A DNA stretch of 64,000 bases. Origin: Phialocephala subalpina. Taxonomy: Eukaryota; Ascomycota; Leotiomycetes; Helotiales; Mollisiaceae. A program made the translations under genes and the position numbers. Numbering within the stretch: the stretch's first letter is position 1; every line of letters begins with the position of its first letter. A model generated the notes under the pieces. That model was not told the DNA's origin, did not search any database, and saw nothing but the letters and a program-made list of their open reading frames with translations. The stretch spans positions 979,453 to 1,043,452 of the forward strand of contig FJOG01000007.1 of assembly GCA_900073065.1 (NCBI GenBank), written 5' to 3'. Below are positions 43,634 to 56,263 of this stretch, piece by piece.

Positions 43634-45238
43634 ATGAGTTACTATGGCAATGGGTCACATGATGACTCTCAACGCGTGAAGTTGCATACTCGACGACCTC
43701 ATCGCAAGACAAAGACGGGTTGCTTAACGTGTAAAAGGAGGAAGATCAAGGTATGAGTGCACTGCCTGCTAATTTTGCCCCTCATTTTGCGTTTTCGTGG
43801 TCTTGAGAGTGGCGTTTCACTACCCAGCACTCCACGTCAAATTCCTCCTGCAGCTGAAGCCTTGCTTGACTTTACTTACTTCTGCACGATGAATTCCATT
43901 ATGGATTCTGACTTGAATTCTAGTGCGATGAAGCCAAACCAGAGTGCCACAATTGTATCAAACATTCTCTCAATTGCGAATATGCTCCTCCACAACCTTC
44001 TTTCAATATTCAGACAGCCGTGAGTGATCACCCGTTCTCATGTGATCGTTGCTAAAAATACCAAAGCTCTCAGGAAATGCCACAGCAACTCTAAACCTCT
44101 TTGATCTTGAGCTGCTGCATCATTTCTGTACTTCAACAGCTATTGAGCTGCACGACAACCCAACAATGCGAGTAAGCTGCCCTTCCTCCGAAGCAAGGCC
44201 CCTGTACTTTGTTGTTATCTGACTACCCAACCTTGAAGTTACTCCCGAACCTTCACATTATTTCATCGTGTTCGTTGGACATAGTGAATGCTGACTCCGA
44301 GATATAGACACTCTGGAATACGAATGTGCCGAAACTTGGATTCGAGTACGACTATGTGATGCACGGGATACTTGCATTATCTGCTCTCCATCTAGCCCAC
44401 TCATCTCCCGAGAGGAAAGATTCATGTATAACTCAGTCGAGGTTGCACCATCACGCAGGTCTACTAAAAGGCACGCCTGCGCTTGCGGCCTACTCCGACG
44501 AGCACGCATCAGCAATCTACATATTCTCTGCACTAACGACCCTGTACAACTTCGCTACTACCCGCATGAGTGATGATTTCGTCATCAACCCGGACGCAGG
44601 CATCGCGGAATGGATAGTTCTCTGCCGTCAAAGTTACGGGATCGTCAAAATTGCCCAAGAAACTCTATTCAATGGACCTGTAGGGCAGCTGTTTAGAGTT
44701 GGATCGAATAGGGCAGAACGTCAGAAGGAGTTCAATCAAGGGGACTTTCCAGGTGCCAAACAGTTGATAGACCTCTCAGCTCATATCAGCGAGGTTACTG
44801 AAAATGAGCGTGCTAGGGAAGCATGTACACATGCAGTCTCGATGCTTTTCAATTGCTACTCCGTGGCAGCAGTGCTTCCTCCGGAACACCTGGCGTCAGC
44901 GGATGTCTTTGGATGGCCATTTCGAGTGACAGAAGACTTCTTAGAGTTGCTACAGGAATCAAACCAGGAGGCTATGGTTGTCCTTGCCTTTTTCGCTGTG
45001 ATTGCTAAACGACTGGATCGCAAATGGTGGCTAGATGGGTTCGGCGATCACATCATGTGTATGGTCTATCGGCTCATGGACGAAGAGCACATTTCGTGGA
45101 TCCAGTGGCCGATCCAGGCGATGGATTGGAAGCCCGACGAATCGTCGCTGCCTGTCTCCCAGTAAGTTTTTCTCTTGCCTGCTGTATTAATGCCAATTCT
45201 TATCTCGATGCAGATATCCTACCCCAATGGCTGAGTGA
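43634..45238 (+). CDS. Zn2Cys6 transcription factor (Upc2-like group)
   Basis: Exons 43634-43750, 43924-44019, 44067-44171, 44308-45161, 45214-45238, all phase-consistent. The Zn2Cys6 cluster is split by intron 1: KTGCLTCKRRKIK then CDEAKPECHNCIKHSLNCEY. The six cysteines fit the C-x2-C-x6-C-x5/6-C-x2-C-x6-C pattern. The remainder (LNLFDLELLHHFCTST and the helical YDYVMHGILALSALHLA) fits the fungal sterol-uptake-control (Upc2/Ecm22-like) subset of the family, about 395 residues in all. Nuclear sequence-specific DNA-binding activator or repressor; the regulated genes cannot be deduced, and no cluster surrounds it. Confidence 0.9.
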
Positions 45239-46633
45239 GCGGAGCTGCTGCAACGTAGTCGAGAAGTGACACTTGATGCGACTTCCATAACACGAACTCA
45301 GCCACCTACGATATATTGTATGCTTCACCGGACTCGAAATTCAAAGTACCAAGAACACATCCTTCAGGTACATCTGCTCCCGGGGGTCGAACACTAACAC
45401 TTGCATTTTTCTGCCGAAATTTGCATCACTGCAGATGTGGTGATACATTAGTAACCACAAGTTTTGGTATCACAAGATCCTAAATACCGGCAGCAGAGAA
45501 TCGACAAATTTGTACCTGTGCCGGAAAACCAGGCCTTGTCATCGCGTCTTTCTCCCGAACACTTCAATTATTACATGCCTATCACGGATATGCAAGCGAG
45601 GGGTGTGACGGGTTTTCTTGGCTCTGCTCAGGAGACGGGAAATCCGAACTTTGCAGTCGATTTGTCAGCCTACTCACAGAGATCACGCCTAAGGACCCAA
45701 CAGAAATTATCTCGTAAGATAGCACGTTGGCAATAATGAAAGCTCATTGCCCAGCCTCATAGGTGATTGGACAGTCACTGGTCCACGGTCACGTGTATCA
45801 TAATTATGAAGTCTTCCAGACGCCGAAAGCCAGCTCATTGGGAGATTTGAAAGCTGGATCAACACGATGCTGTTGACTTGCTGTTTGTCCCTCAGTTTCG
45901 CTGTTCGAGGTATTTCGTTTTGGAGCCCGTTATTGGTCGCGCCTTCCTCCTGAGCCCGCGTGACATAGGCCTCAACGATCCGTCCATCTCTGCGCCGAAA
46001 TTCAAATGAAGCAATTCTATCGAACTCCAGACATCCTTACTGAGCTGTGCGGCATGTACTGGAAGATTTTCGGATACTTGTGCAATTATTCACTCGAATA
46101 CGCAAATACGCGAGTACGCCTCGTCCGCTCCTCAGTCCGCACATCGCCAAACCCCTGGTGAACGTATAAGCGAGATTCCTCATCAGCCCTACCACCATTT
46201 CCACATCATTCCGTCGATGAGTTGTTCAATAATCAGTCTGGTTTGGAATCCAAGCTTCTACTATGACTTTGAAGGTCCATCCTGGCAGTGCGTTGTTTCG
46301 CTAAACCTTAAAGCTTCATGCAAGCAAGGAAACAACGACTCGATATCTCGATATCTCGACGTCACTTTCCTTTCGTTCTTTCTTTCTTTTTTGACCGAGT
46401 ATCTTAGTTGGATCATAACTTCCCATCATTGGGTTTCTTCATCTCTATCGTCTGCATTCAGCGCCTCGGCGCAGAGATTCTTCGAACAGCATCAGAGAGG
46501 TCATTACTCGCGTACTCACCATCTTCTACTACTTCAATCAGGAGTCAGGACGAGCCGCATCACAATCATCACGCTGCAAACCGACTCGATCCGAAACAAA
46601 TCTTGGCCATCTCCTCCACCGAACAAAACAACA
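45239..46633. other. Intergenic region; possible small orphan frame
   Basis: A 90-codon plus-strand frame at 45464-45736 (MVSQDPKYRQQRIDKFV...) has protein-like composition without motif or homologue I can recall. It could be a small gene or a remnant. Pyrimidine-rich stretch near 46370-46395. Otherwise empty. Confidence 0.35.
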
Positions 46634-47224
46634 ATGCCAACCTCCAAAAATCCACCACAACCAAACCCTTCCATCTTCCTCGCCGTCCTCCTCATCGGCC
46701 TCCTAAACACCCTCCTCTTCACAACCCTCTGCCTCTCCTCTCTAAACGCAAGTGAATACTACGCCGCACGTCACGCTCTCGAAGAGAAATGTCTCGCTAC
46801 TTACTTCGGCTTCGAGAACGACATCCCTTCTCCACCATCGGAGTCCTTGGATTGTCCATCTTACCCCAAACCTTCGTCTATTTCTCTCTTTGCATCCTCC
46901 TCCACCATCGCACACCCTCCCCAGGCAAATCATCACCACAGCCAAATATCGAGCCAGAATCGGAGCATGTCAACGATCTCGAGACGATTCAAGAATGAGA
47001 AAGGCGAGCAACTGAGAGTGTTCATGGGCAAAGAGGAGGCGTGGCAGTATGTGCAAGAGAAGAGATGCAGGTTCCCTTGTACGAGCGTGTTTGCAGAATG
47101 GAAGGGGACGAGGGGTGTAGGGAGTTGTTGGGGGAGTAATGGATGTGGTGTGTATAGCTGCAAGGCGCCTTTGGTTGAGGGGAGGGTTGGGTGGTTTGGG
47201 TGGTTTGGTGAGGGGTGGATTTGA
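46634..47224 (+). CDS. Small predicted membrane protein of unknown function
   Basis: 196 residues from MPTSKNPPQPNPSIF. A single N-terminal TM helix (SIFLAVLLIGLLNTLLFTTL, about residues 13-32) precedes a luminal or external Cys-containing domain: KRCRFPCTSVFAEWKG, SCWGSNGCGVYSC. The region upstream of 46634 also reads open but the composition changes sharply at the chosen Met. The C-terminal half, with paired Cys residues, suggests a disulfide-stabilised extracytoplasmic domain. No family recognised. Confidence 0.55.
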   Translation: MPTSKNPPQPNPSIFLAVLLIGLLNTLLFTTLCLSSLNASEYYAARHALEEKCLATYFGFENDIPSPPSESLDCPSYPKPSSISLFASSSTIAHPPQANHHHSQISSQNRSMSTISRRFKNEKGEQLRVFMGKEEAWQYVQEKRCRFPCTSVFAEWKGTRGVGSCWGSNGCGVYSCKAPLVEGRVGWFGWFGEGWI

Positions 47225-47697
47225 GAGGGTGGGAAGGTTGAGTTGGTTTTTTTGAGGTGGATTGGGACGATGTGAGAGGATGAGAAGAGGAGTCAATTAT
47301 GAGTGAGTTATGGAGTTTTCAGGAGGGACAGAAGTGATGGTTGATGGTTGTCCATTGATGGGAATGAATCCGGGATTAGAAGTGGTGTATGGTTAAGGAT
47401 AGCATTGCGATTCAGCTTTTGGGCATGCGACTGGAAGTTTTGACCCGGGAGACTTGGGGAGCGTGTTGGTTATGAGATATTGGGTGGTGAAAGGCACGTG
47501 GAACGGTCAGAATTAGCGAGGGAAATTGGTAAGACGATATTATTGCCTTTGGGCAGAAGAACGACTTGAGTCGTGGTATTTTGAAGGTGGAGTTGGCATG
47601 CTACTGCTACAAGCATGAGTTTGGGATGAAAGTATCACGATACTCATAAGAGCAAAATTCAATACCCCAAAGTAGCTATATGCAAATCTTTCATTCA
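47225..47697. other. Intergenic region
   Basis: G/T-rich DNA between the membrane protein and the aminotransferase 3' end. No gene or repeat recognised. Confidence 0.45.
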
Positions 47698-48934
47698 TCA
47701 TATCAAGTTCTTCCTCACGTAAAGACTAAGCTGCTTCAAGGCCTCCTTCAACACCTCCGTCTCACACACAAACCCAATCCTCACATACCCCTTCCACTCC
47801 TCCCCAAAACACTTACTAGCCGGCAAAAACATAACCTTCGTCTTCTCAATAACATCAACACAAAACTGCACATCATCCACAGGCTTTCCCTCATTCTCAA
47901 ACTTAACAAGGACAGTCGTCCCACCAGTAGGTTTTATCCATGAACAAACATCACTCCATCGATCCACGAATCTTTCCAATAACGCGACATTCGTTTTTGC
48001 TAACTGGATGTTTCGCGATAATAAGGCGTGGATGACGGAAGCAGAGAGGGCGTAGGTAGCGACTTGGTCGTCGAGTTGGGAGACGGAGATTGTGGTGTAG
48101 TCTCTCGCCGTGGCGATGGCTTCGATGATGCTTGGGTCTCGAGAGGCGATCCAGCCAAGGCGGATTCCGGCGAGGGAGTAGGCTTTTGACATTGAGCCTG
48201 TGGTTATTGTTTTTGCGTAGCCCATAGAAACGATTGAGGGTGGAAAGTCGGAGTCGATGGGGGAGATGCCGTGGAATAGGGGGCGGTAGACTTCGTCGGA
48301 CAGGACGATGATGTCGCGTTCTTTGGCGAAGTCGACGAGGGATTGGAGGACAGATTTTGGGATGGTTGCTCCGGTGGGATTGTTGGGATTGTTGATTATG
48401 ATCATCTTTGTGTTGTCCTTCACTAGATCTTTCAAATCTTCAATGTCTGGTATGTACTTCTTCTCTTTCCGTAGCTTCCATAGCGATACCTCAGCACCCA
48501 AGCTCTTTGGGACATCGTAAAGCTGTTGGTATGTGGGATGTACGCAGATGACATGGTCCTCAGGTCCGATCAGGGTATATAAGACCAAGAAGTTGGCAGC
48601 AATTGCTCCAGGCGTAATGAGGATGTTCTCTGTTGGGAGAGGAGACGAGACTCGAGCCGAGTACAGGGAAGACAATCGCTCCCGCAGAGCTTGTGAGCCT
48701 TGAATAGCTCCGTATGTAAGTTTTGTCGATGTGCTCAGAGGAGGTGGAATGTTCGGGTCTTCGCAGAGCTTGACAAGGTCGTCTATCGAGATACTCGAGC
48801 AGCATGTTTCGGCGATGTTGAGGACTCCTGGAGTCACTTCATATCTGTCCATCCACTGTAGAACATTAGCAGGGAAATCTCGAGGTTGTGGCTTTACTAA
48901 CCTGCTCTACCTCGAAAGGTGTAATCTTCACCAT
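47698..48934 (-). CDS. Class I/II PLP-dependent aminotransferase
   Basis: Exons 48934-48902 (MVKITPFEVEQ, 11 codons) and 48855-47698; about 396 residues. PLP fold type I: the NNPNNPTGATIPKSVLQ segment with the cofactor-binding Asn, SDEVYRPLF, and the Schiff-base lysine in TTGSMSKAYSLAGIRLGW. The C-terminal arginine site is in KGYVRIGFVCE. The opening WMDRYEV...AETCCSSI resembles capreomycidine-synthase-like and other small fungal aminotransferases; its true substrate is unknown. Length and order are complete. Confidence 0.85.
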
Positions 48935-49603
48935 GCTGAAGGATAGCCTCGGCAGACGAGGCTGACAGAACGTCAATCAACTATTACAGGACAAACCTCA
49001 GTAATGTGCTGTAACATGTATTCTGGTTGATACTGGATATAGATCTCTTGAAGCAGTGAACCCTCGAACACTTTATACCCGTCTCGCAAGAAAAAGTTCT
49101 TGTACCAGGTGGGGGAATACAGAGCTGGTAATGGTTGGGCTGGCCTAGCCATGCCACCATTGTGGACTCATTGGTGGACGAGTCCAGGCGAGCATGGCGG
49201 AGAGAAGGAGAAAGGCAGGAGGCTCCGAAGTACGCTCATTGGGTGAGGGAAGCGGCATCTCATTATGTAATCATAATCCGTCTCTGAGGCTTGGGCTGGG
49301 CTGGCAACCGAACCACCACTCGATGTCAGCCAAGGCACCTGCCTCCGTTAGGAAGTTGCTTCTAGACAACATCGACATCGACATCGACATCGACAACTCC
49401 ATCTTCTGTCCTCGCCTCCCACTTCTCAACACCTTCCTTTGGTTACTGCAGTTCTGCATAGACGTTGTTTCTTTTCTTTCTGCAGGTGTGAATACCTCGC
49501 ATCACTTGAAGCTCAAGCTTCTCTGGGCATAGCTTGAAGCTTGCCATCGACACCATTTAGCCGACGAAGCTTCATCCTTAGCATAACAACAACACCAATT
49601 GAC
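48935..49603. promoter_or_regulatory. Divergent upstream region of aminotransferase and ABC transporter
   Basis: 669 bases between the two start codons. It contains a six-base microsatellite (below) and a 112-codon chance frame. A shared promoter is inference from geometry. Confidence 0.4.
49371..49394. repeat. Hexanucleotide microsatellite (ATCGAC)4
   Basis: Four perfect tandem units of ATCGAC in the 5' region of the ABC transporter gene, likely within its leader or promoter. Confidence 0.9.
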
Positions 49604-52600
49604 ATGCGACGGCTTTTGGGAACGACCGTGGCGGCGGCGCTCTCGCTGTCATGGAGCGCCTCTGCCTTCTCAAATTATTCCTCGATAGACTCGATACGAG
49701 CGCAGCTGGCGCTCATGGACGATCGTCCAGCAGATTGTCCTCCATGGTAGGACAAAAGGACTCGAGTTGGATCAGACAATGACTGACAGACAATAGTTTT
49801 AATTGTCTCCTTCCAGCGTTCACCTGCGGTCAATATTCCGACTGCAACCAATATAATGGGAAATGTAATTGCCCGCCGGGATTTGGAGGGGACGATTGTT
49901 TTGCTCCAGGTTTGTTGCCACTCACTTTCTATACATCGGCCGACTCTAACACGCCATAGTATGCGGCTCCCTCGCCGATGGGCAAGACCGACCGATGCGA
50001 CAAGGCGACTACTGCGACTGCGAGGATGGATGGACTGGAATCAACTGCAATGTTTGCACCGACAACAAGGCGTGTAATCGACTGATGCCAGAAAACGAGG
50101 GCGGAGTGTGTTACCAGAACGCAGAGGTCGTACACGAGAACCACCAAATGTGCGATGTCACGAATAAGAAGATTGTCGACATATTGGAAGGCAGACGACC
50201 TCAGGTTACCTTTACTTGCAACGCGGATGGAGGAAACGAAACTTGTGCTTTCGAGTTCTGGGTGGAGCATAAAGAGTCGTTCTATTGTACTCTGAATACC
50301 TGTCAGTCTGATACGGACAATACCTACGACCAGAATAGTACGAATTACAAATGCGAGAATATCGAATGCAAATGTATTCCGGACCGAATGCTTTGCGGCG
50401 AGAATGGTTCAGTTGATATCACCGACTTCCTTGACGAAGAGATCAAAGGGCCAGCTACGTTTAGCTGTCTTCAGAAGAATGGAGGAGTCAACGACTGCAA
50501 ATTCAAGGAACCTGCTATGGACAATTTGATTCAGATGATGTTTGGAGACGACTCAATTCTTCTGAACTGCCAAGGTGGAGAATGTCTGTACGAAACCGAT
50601 GTCCCTGGGTTCGAACGGCCTGTGAAGAAGATCAATACACCTCTGATCGCAGGTGTTATCGCTGGAGCATCGCTCTTTGTGGTTGCAGTCATCTTGACTG
50701 TCTGGTACCTTGGCCGAAGGCAATTCAAGTATGGTCCCATTCATTTGGACGACTCCGACGACGAGAGCATGAAGCTTATGGCGGACCACAAGCCAGCATC
50801 TCTGTTCTTCGAGAACGTCGCTTACAACCTGAATGGAAAACAAATCTTGACCAACGTCCGAGGCGTTGCTCATCCAGGTGAGATCATGGCCATCATGGGA
50901 GCTTCAGGCGCTGGCAAGACCACATTCCTTGATATTCTGGCACGCAAGAACAAACGGGGAACGGTTTCTGGAGACTTCTACGTCAACGGAGAGAAGGTCA
51001 ACGATAGCGATTACAAAAATGTCGTTGGTTTCGTCGACCAAGAAGACACAATGTTACCAACTCTCACAGTCCACGAAACTATCATGACTAGTGCTCTTCT
51101 TCGACTCCCCAGAGATATGGGTCGATCAGCCAAGGAGCAACGAGTCTATGAGGTCGAGAAGCAATTAGGCATATTTGCTATCAAGGATTCATTGATTGGA
51201 TCTGAAGAAGGAAAAGGACGTGGTATCTCCGGTGGTGAGAAGCGACGAGTTGGGATTGCTTGTGAGCTTGTGACGAGTCCTAGTATCTTGTTCCTGGACG
51301 AACCCACCAGCGGCCTCGATGCTTACAACGCTTACAATGTCATTGAATGTCTGGTCACTCTTGCAAAGACATACAAGCGCACGGTCATCTTCACGATTCA
51401 TCAACCGAGATCCAACATTGTTGCACTCTTCGATCGCTTGCTTCTTCTGGCCAAGGGAAAGACCGTCTACTCCGGCGAGTTCACACAGTGCCAAGACTAT
51501 TTTGAACATATTGGTTACACCTGTCCCCCAGGCTTCAACATTGCAGACTATCTAGTAGATCTAACAATGCATGTTAATGCTCCCCAGACGCCTACCGACG
51601 AAGGAATACCCGGCCTGGATCCTTCCGTTGGCAGTGCCGGGCCAAGCAGTACCAGAGCTGTCAAGTCAATTGCCAGCATATCAGGCGGCAGTGTCGAAGA
51701 AGGTATCTCCTCCAGTCCTGGTGGCGACTCATTACTTCGTCCAAAAGGCAAACGCAGAGACTCGGTCAAGGCGAAACAAGATAAAGAGCTTTACACCCGC
51801 AAGAAGTCTGGCGCCGAAACTCCAGGATCCCAACCCGACGAAGCGCCACTTGATCCAAATGCAACTTTATCTCAACAATGGCTAAGGATGCAAAAGCAAA
51901 GTCCAGGCAATATTCCTCAACAGCTTCTAGATGATCCCGACAATCTGCCTCCAGCAGCTCCTGGTACTATCACGGACTTTGATGTCTTGGTCGCAGCCTA
52001 TGAGCACTCCGACATTGCTGGAAACATTCACGATGAGATTCACACGTCCATCAGCAGTGCCTTAGCAGCAAATGGCCAAGCCAACGGCCACGCTTCAGAG
52101 AACGGACATGCCAACGGCGGTACCATGGGAAGAGGTTACGCAAGAATTAGTTACCTTCGCCAATTTGTTATCCTATCACAAAGGACATGGAGGAATCTTT
52201 ACCGCAACCCGATGTTGATGCTCACGCATTACGCTATCGCTATTCTGCTCGCTGTCCTGTCGGGCTTCCTCTTTTATGGCCTCACGGACGATATTCCAGG
52301 CTTCCAAAATCGTCTCGGATTGTTCTTCTTCGTCCTCGCACTTTTTGGATTCAGCACACTCTCAAGCTTGACAGTTTTTGCCACTGAGCGAATGCTATTC
52401 ATTCGAGAAAGGGCGAACGGTTACTATTCTCCGATTACATACTTCGTCGCCAAGGTAGTTTTCGACATCGTTCCTCTACGCATCATTCCTCCAATCATCA
52501 TGGGCTCTATCATCTACCCAATGACAGGCCTTGTCCCGGACTGGACTCACTTCTTCAAGTTTGTCTTGGTCCTCGTCCTCTTCAACCTGGCTGCCGCTGG

Positions 52601-52982
52601 TATCTGTCTCTTCATCGGCATCGTGTGCAAGGACAGCGGAGTGGCAAACTTGATTGGAAGTTTGGTTATGCTCTTCAGCTTGCTATTCGCGGGTCTGCTT
52701 CTCAATCACGACGCCATCCCAAAATCCGCGTTATGGCTTCAAACATTGTCCATATTCCACTACGGATTCGAAGCTCTGATAGTCAACGAAGTCACCTTCT
52801 TAACACTTACCGACAAGAAGTATGGCCTCGACATCACCGTCCCTGGCGCCACTATCCTGAGCTCATTCGGTTTTAATACTCAGGCGCTATGGCCAGATAC
52901 GATCCGGCTGGGTATCTTTGCCGGCGCTTTCATCATCTTGGCTTATATCGCCATGCATGTGTTACTGGTAGAGAGGAGGTAG
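49604..52982 (+). CDS. Adp1-like ABCG half-transporter with EGF-like N-terminus
   Basis: Exons 49604-49746, 49797-49909, 49960-52982; about 1090 residues. Residues 1-22 are a signal peptide ([20 protein letters not shown]), followed by Cys-rich EGF-like units ([31 protein letters not shown]) and a long extracytoplasmic region. A first TM helix ([20 protein letters not shown]) leads to the cytosolic ABC domain: Walker [10 protein letters not shown], signature ISGGEKRR, Walker [11 protein letters not shown] and H-loop IHQPRS. After a Ser/Pro/Gly-rich linker the C-terminal ABC-2 membrane domain carries about six helices ([36 protein letters not shown], and so on). This is the architecture of yeast Adp1 (ABCG, WHITE type), a putative ATP-dependent transporter of unknown substrate. 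Confidence 0.93.
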
Positions 52983-53471
52983 ATATGCTGAGATGACAAG
53001 ATATGCTTTTGATTTTCTTTTGTTGATACATTTGTTGCATGGGGAGAAGCCCGAAGGCGTTCGGCGAGATGAGAGTATAGACGGATATGATTCCGTTCTT
53101 GATTGTGTTTATGACAATAATATACCTCCATTTGTGTGATCATGCCTTCTTCAAGTGTGTACTCGTGAGTGGTTCAGGGCGGCTGGGGCTATGTTCGTGC
53201 TAGTCTTACACCTGCTCGGTGATTAGACGCACCCTTGTTGACTTAAACCAACGTCCAATGTCAGGCCAACATCAAACCTCGATTTTTGTCACCATGCGCC
53301 AACACGGACGTTGGGAATGATTTTCTAGCTTTCCCAGCTTGATACTCACCATCATTCGCGCAACAGAGTGACTTCGTTCAATGGTGACGTTTGGCTGAGC
53401 CACTTGGTACGTATTTCAACCTCTGGGCTTCCACGCTTTCTGACAAACCTAATCGTAACAACAGAATCAAG
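52983..53471. other. Intergenic region
   Basis: Transporter 3' region and short upstream DNA of the F-box relic. Nothing supported. Confidence 0.45.
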
Positions 53472-55298
53472 ATGGCGCCCAGCTTCTCCACGTTGCCGGA
53501 TGAGATTCTAAGCAAGATTCTTGAGCAGGTATGGATTTAATCTCACCTTCAGACGCAGAGGTTATACTCACAGTTGAGCAGGTTTATGTAGAAGACTCGG
53601 AGAGCTTGGCTACTCTTTGCCAGGTGAACAAGCAATTATACCACCTCGAGACAGCAATATTACACCGTTCTGTTAATATTACCCCGCTGAAGCTGGTCAA
53701 ACTCTCTGAGATGGACACCAGGGGCTCTGGTGGCAATCTTCGAGGAAATGTGGCTAAATTCGCACGTGATGTCTCGGTCAAAGGGGAGGGTTTTGACAGA
53801 GCGATCCTGGCAGGACTGCTTTCTGAGATGAAGTCGTTGGGTACTATTCGGTAAGTTGTTGGTTTTGTTGTGTTTCACAACTAGTAATTGACTTCTTGAT
53901 AGATAGGCCTCATGGGAACAAGCCATTCCGAGGCCAATCATAGATCTCCTATCAACAAAACTGCCCCAAGCCTCGCTTCACATTCAGGACCTCGTTCTTT
54001 GGGCTCTCGGGGTGCCAGAGCGTACAGTTGGTGGACATAAATATCAACTACAAGAAACGGGAATCGACAAAACAAGTCAAGGACTTCTTGATGAGCTGTG
54101 AAAACCTGGAGGTTTTGCGCCTTCGGGCTCCATGGAATTTTATGGACGAAATGAACGAAGGACATCAGGATAGGGGCGATCATGGTGCACACGATTTGTG
54201 TCGAAGCAGGAGAGCAACTTTCACGCGTGAAAGAACTCGTCTACGAATGTCATACGTGGTCTAGAAGTCCATCATTACGTATTCCACCCACCTTCTGGAA
54301 CTGGAGACAAATTACACATCTCGAACTCCGTGGCAGACAGATGTGTGAATACATGGAGACGCTGAAAGGCCTCCCATCCGCACTGAAGACCTTAAAAGCA
54401 GAGAATTTCTGCTTTGCAGTGCCTAATAACGAGGAACTCGCTGAGGGGTTGGCTAGCTTCCTGTCAGAGATTTCCGGTCTAGTTCACTTGGAGTTGGTAA
54501 AATCCACGGGACGCTGCCAGCTTCCGTCTTCGCTCTGCAAGGCGCATCACTGGAGACGCTATGTTATTACCGTCCCCGGTGTCCTTAGTCTCATGCATTT
54601 GCTAGTTATATGCAGCCGAAGCGTACGCTCTCTCCGGAGCTAAACGAGATTTACGATTCTTGTCCCAATCTAGCGGCACTGACAGTCAACATGAAAATCA
54701 CTCATGATTTAGTAAGGCCAACGTTGCGGCTTCAACTGTATTTGATGGATCAAGTACTAATGTTTCCTAGGACTATGCCTTCCTTTCTGCTGTAGCACGA
54801 TTTCCAAGCCTTGAGACGCCGCGATTCTACATCGATATCCACGAAAATCGACTCGAGTACATTTGCCACGCCGAGTCTGAGATGTTTATGGTCCGTCATC
54901 TAGCACGCCACCTCATCCTCAACAAGGCTGGCCGTACTTTTGAGAAGATAGAAATGGTGTTTGAGGACCAGGTGCATAGCAGTGGAGGACATGACGAGGG
55001 GGGTCCGGTTGTCCTATTCACAGCTCGGCCACGAACAAATGGTGACATTCAAGTCGATTATGCCAGCGACCAGATCAACGATCAATCATGGGCTGATTAC
55101 TTTGATGTCTTGGAGTCGAGCAGGCTTCGTGGACATGCATACTTGGAAGAAGTGCTGGAATGGAATAAGCTTGGAGATGAGGCAGATCAAGCGCTGGAGG
55201 TGGCAGAAGAGGAGGAAGATGGTGACGATCTGGCGAGTCTTTTTGGCAGTTCGTCTGAGCGCGAGGACGGAGCAGGGGAAAACGTTCACAATGAATGA
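53472..55298 (+). pseudogene. Second decayed F-box / leucine-rich protein gene
   Basis: Starts cleanly: MAPSFSTLPDEILSKILEQ (F-box), intron 53529-53581, then VYVEDSESLATLCQVNKQLY. The splice after SLGTIR (about 53850) does not fit in phase with the following coding segment (CQSVQLVDININYKKRE). Later frames shift between MDEMNEG and MVHTICVEAGEQLSRVKEL (about 54155), shift again near 54510, and meet a TAG about 54590 before MQPKRTLSPELNEIYDSC. The last parts are in register: an intron near 54713-54770, then DYAFLSAVARFPSLE and the acidic tail ending 55298. Intact relatives are LRR-type F-box substrate adaptors of SCF ligases. Confidence 0.65.
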
Positions 55299-55469
55299 AG
55301 ACTGCATACATGTCTCAGTTTGAGCAACCGGAGTCATAGCCAGCGTCTCCAATTCCCCCACCTTGATCAGGCTTTCTTAGACTACGCTGGTATGGGCAAG
55401 ATCTCTTGGTCAACGAGGGTCATTTCGTGAAGGAAAAGTGGTCCAGAAGTTCTAGGCAACGCTGGGAGG

Positions 55470-55850
55470 TTGAATGGGTGGATCATAGCACAGCAGCTAA
55501 CTACGCTCTTGCTTGATGCTGCCTGGAAGACTACTCGCCGCCGTAGGAGGTCAGTAATTTATCAAACATTGAAGCATGCGATATTGAGGGCTCGTCTGAG
55601 CGTCATCAAAGAGGGTGATATGTTGACTGCGACCGAGGTTGCTTTCGTTGTGAAGATTATGGAGAGGGAGGGATTGCTAGAGAGATTGGATCTGGAGTGG
55701 TCCAAGGAGCCTTGCACGAATCCTGCGTGTTAACATGACATTGCCGCCAAGAAGGAAGAAGCTAAGAAGTGGGAGGCCAAGCAGGGTTCCGAGAAGAAGC
55801 GTCCAGGGAAGAAGTATCCCCGGATTTCCAAGCTTCCGGAGCAGAATTGA
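55470..55850 (+). pseudogene. Coding-like frame interrupted by one TAA
   Basis: The frame from 55470 (MNGWIIAQQLTTLLLDAAW...) runs 87 codons to TAA at 55731-55733, and the same frame then continues 38 codons as HDIAAKKEEAKKWEAKQGS..., Lys-rich, to TGA at 55850. Both halves look like protein, so a single nonsense change or stop-readthrough is possible. No family recognised. Confidence 0.3.
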
Positions 55851-56263
55851 AGGGAAGGGAAAGATCGCTGTGATTGGGAGACTGGTTGTCGTTGAAGTTG
55901 CTTCAAGATATGGTTGCTATATCGTCCTTGCACAAACGCAGATATAGCTCTTGGCCGTCGCTGCTACTGCTTTACACCCTCCTTGTTGCTTTGATTTCGC
56001 TTGATCATGAGGAGATACAGGAATGTATTAGCAATTTAAAACACTTAGCAAAATTAATATAAAGCTAATTCTTCACAAGCTATCATAGAATTTACAATCG
56101 TTTGCTTTGGGTGATGGTGGATTCATGTATGAGCACCAGAAATCTTCATTATGCAGAACCACGAGAGGAGAAGTTGCAAAACATGATGGGTAGGGCGTTA
56201 CCGAGATGAACAACGCCTGGCCCGTTCCCTTTTTCGGACAGTAGATAGAGTTATCTTTCCAAA

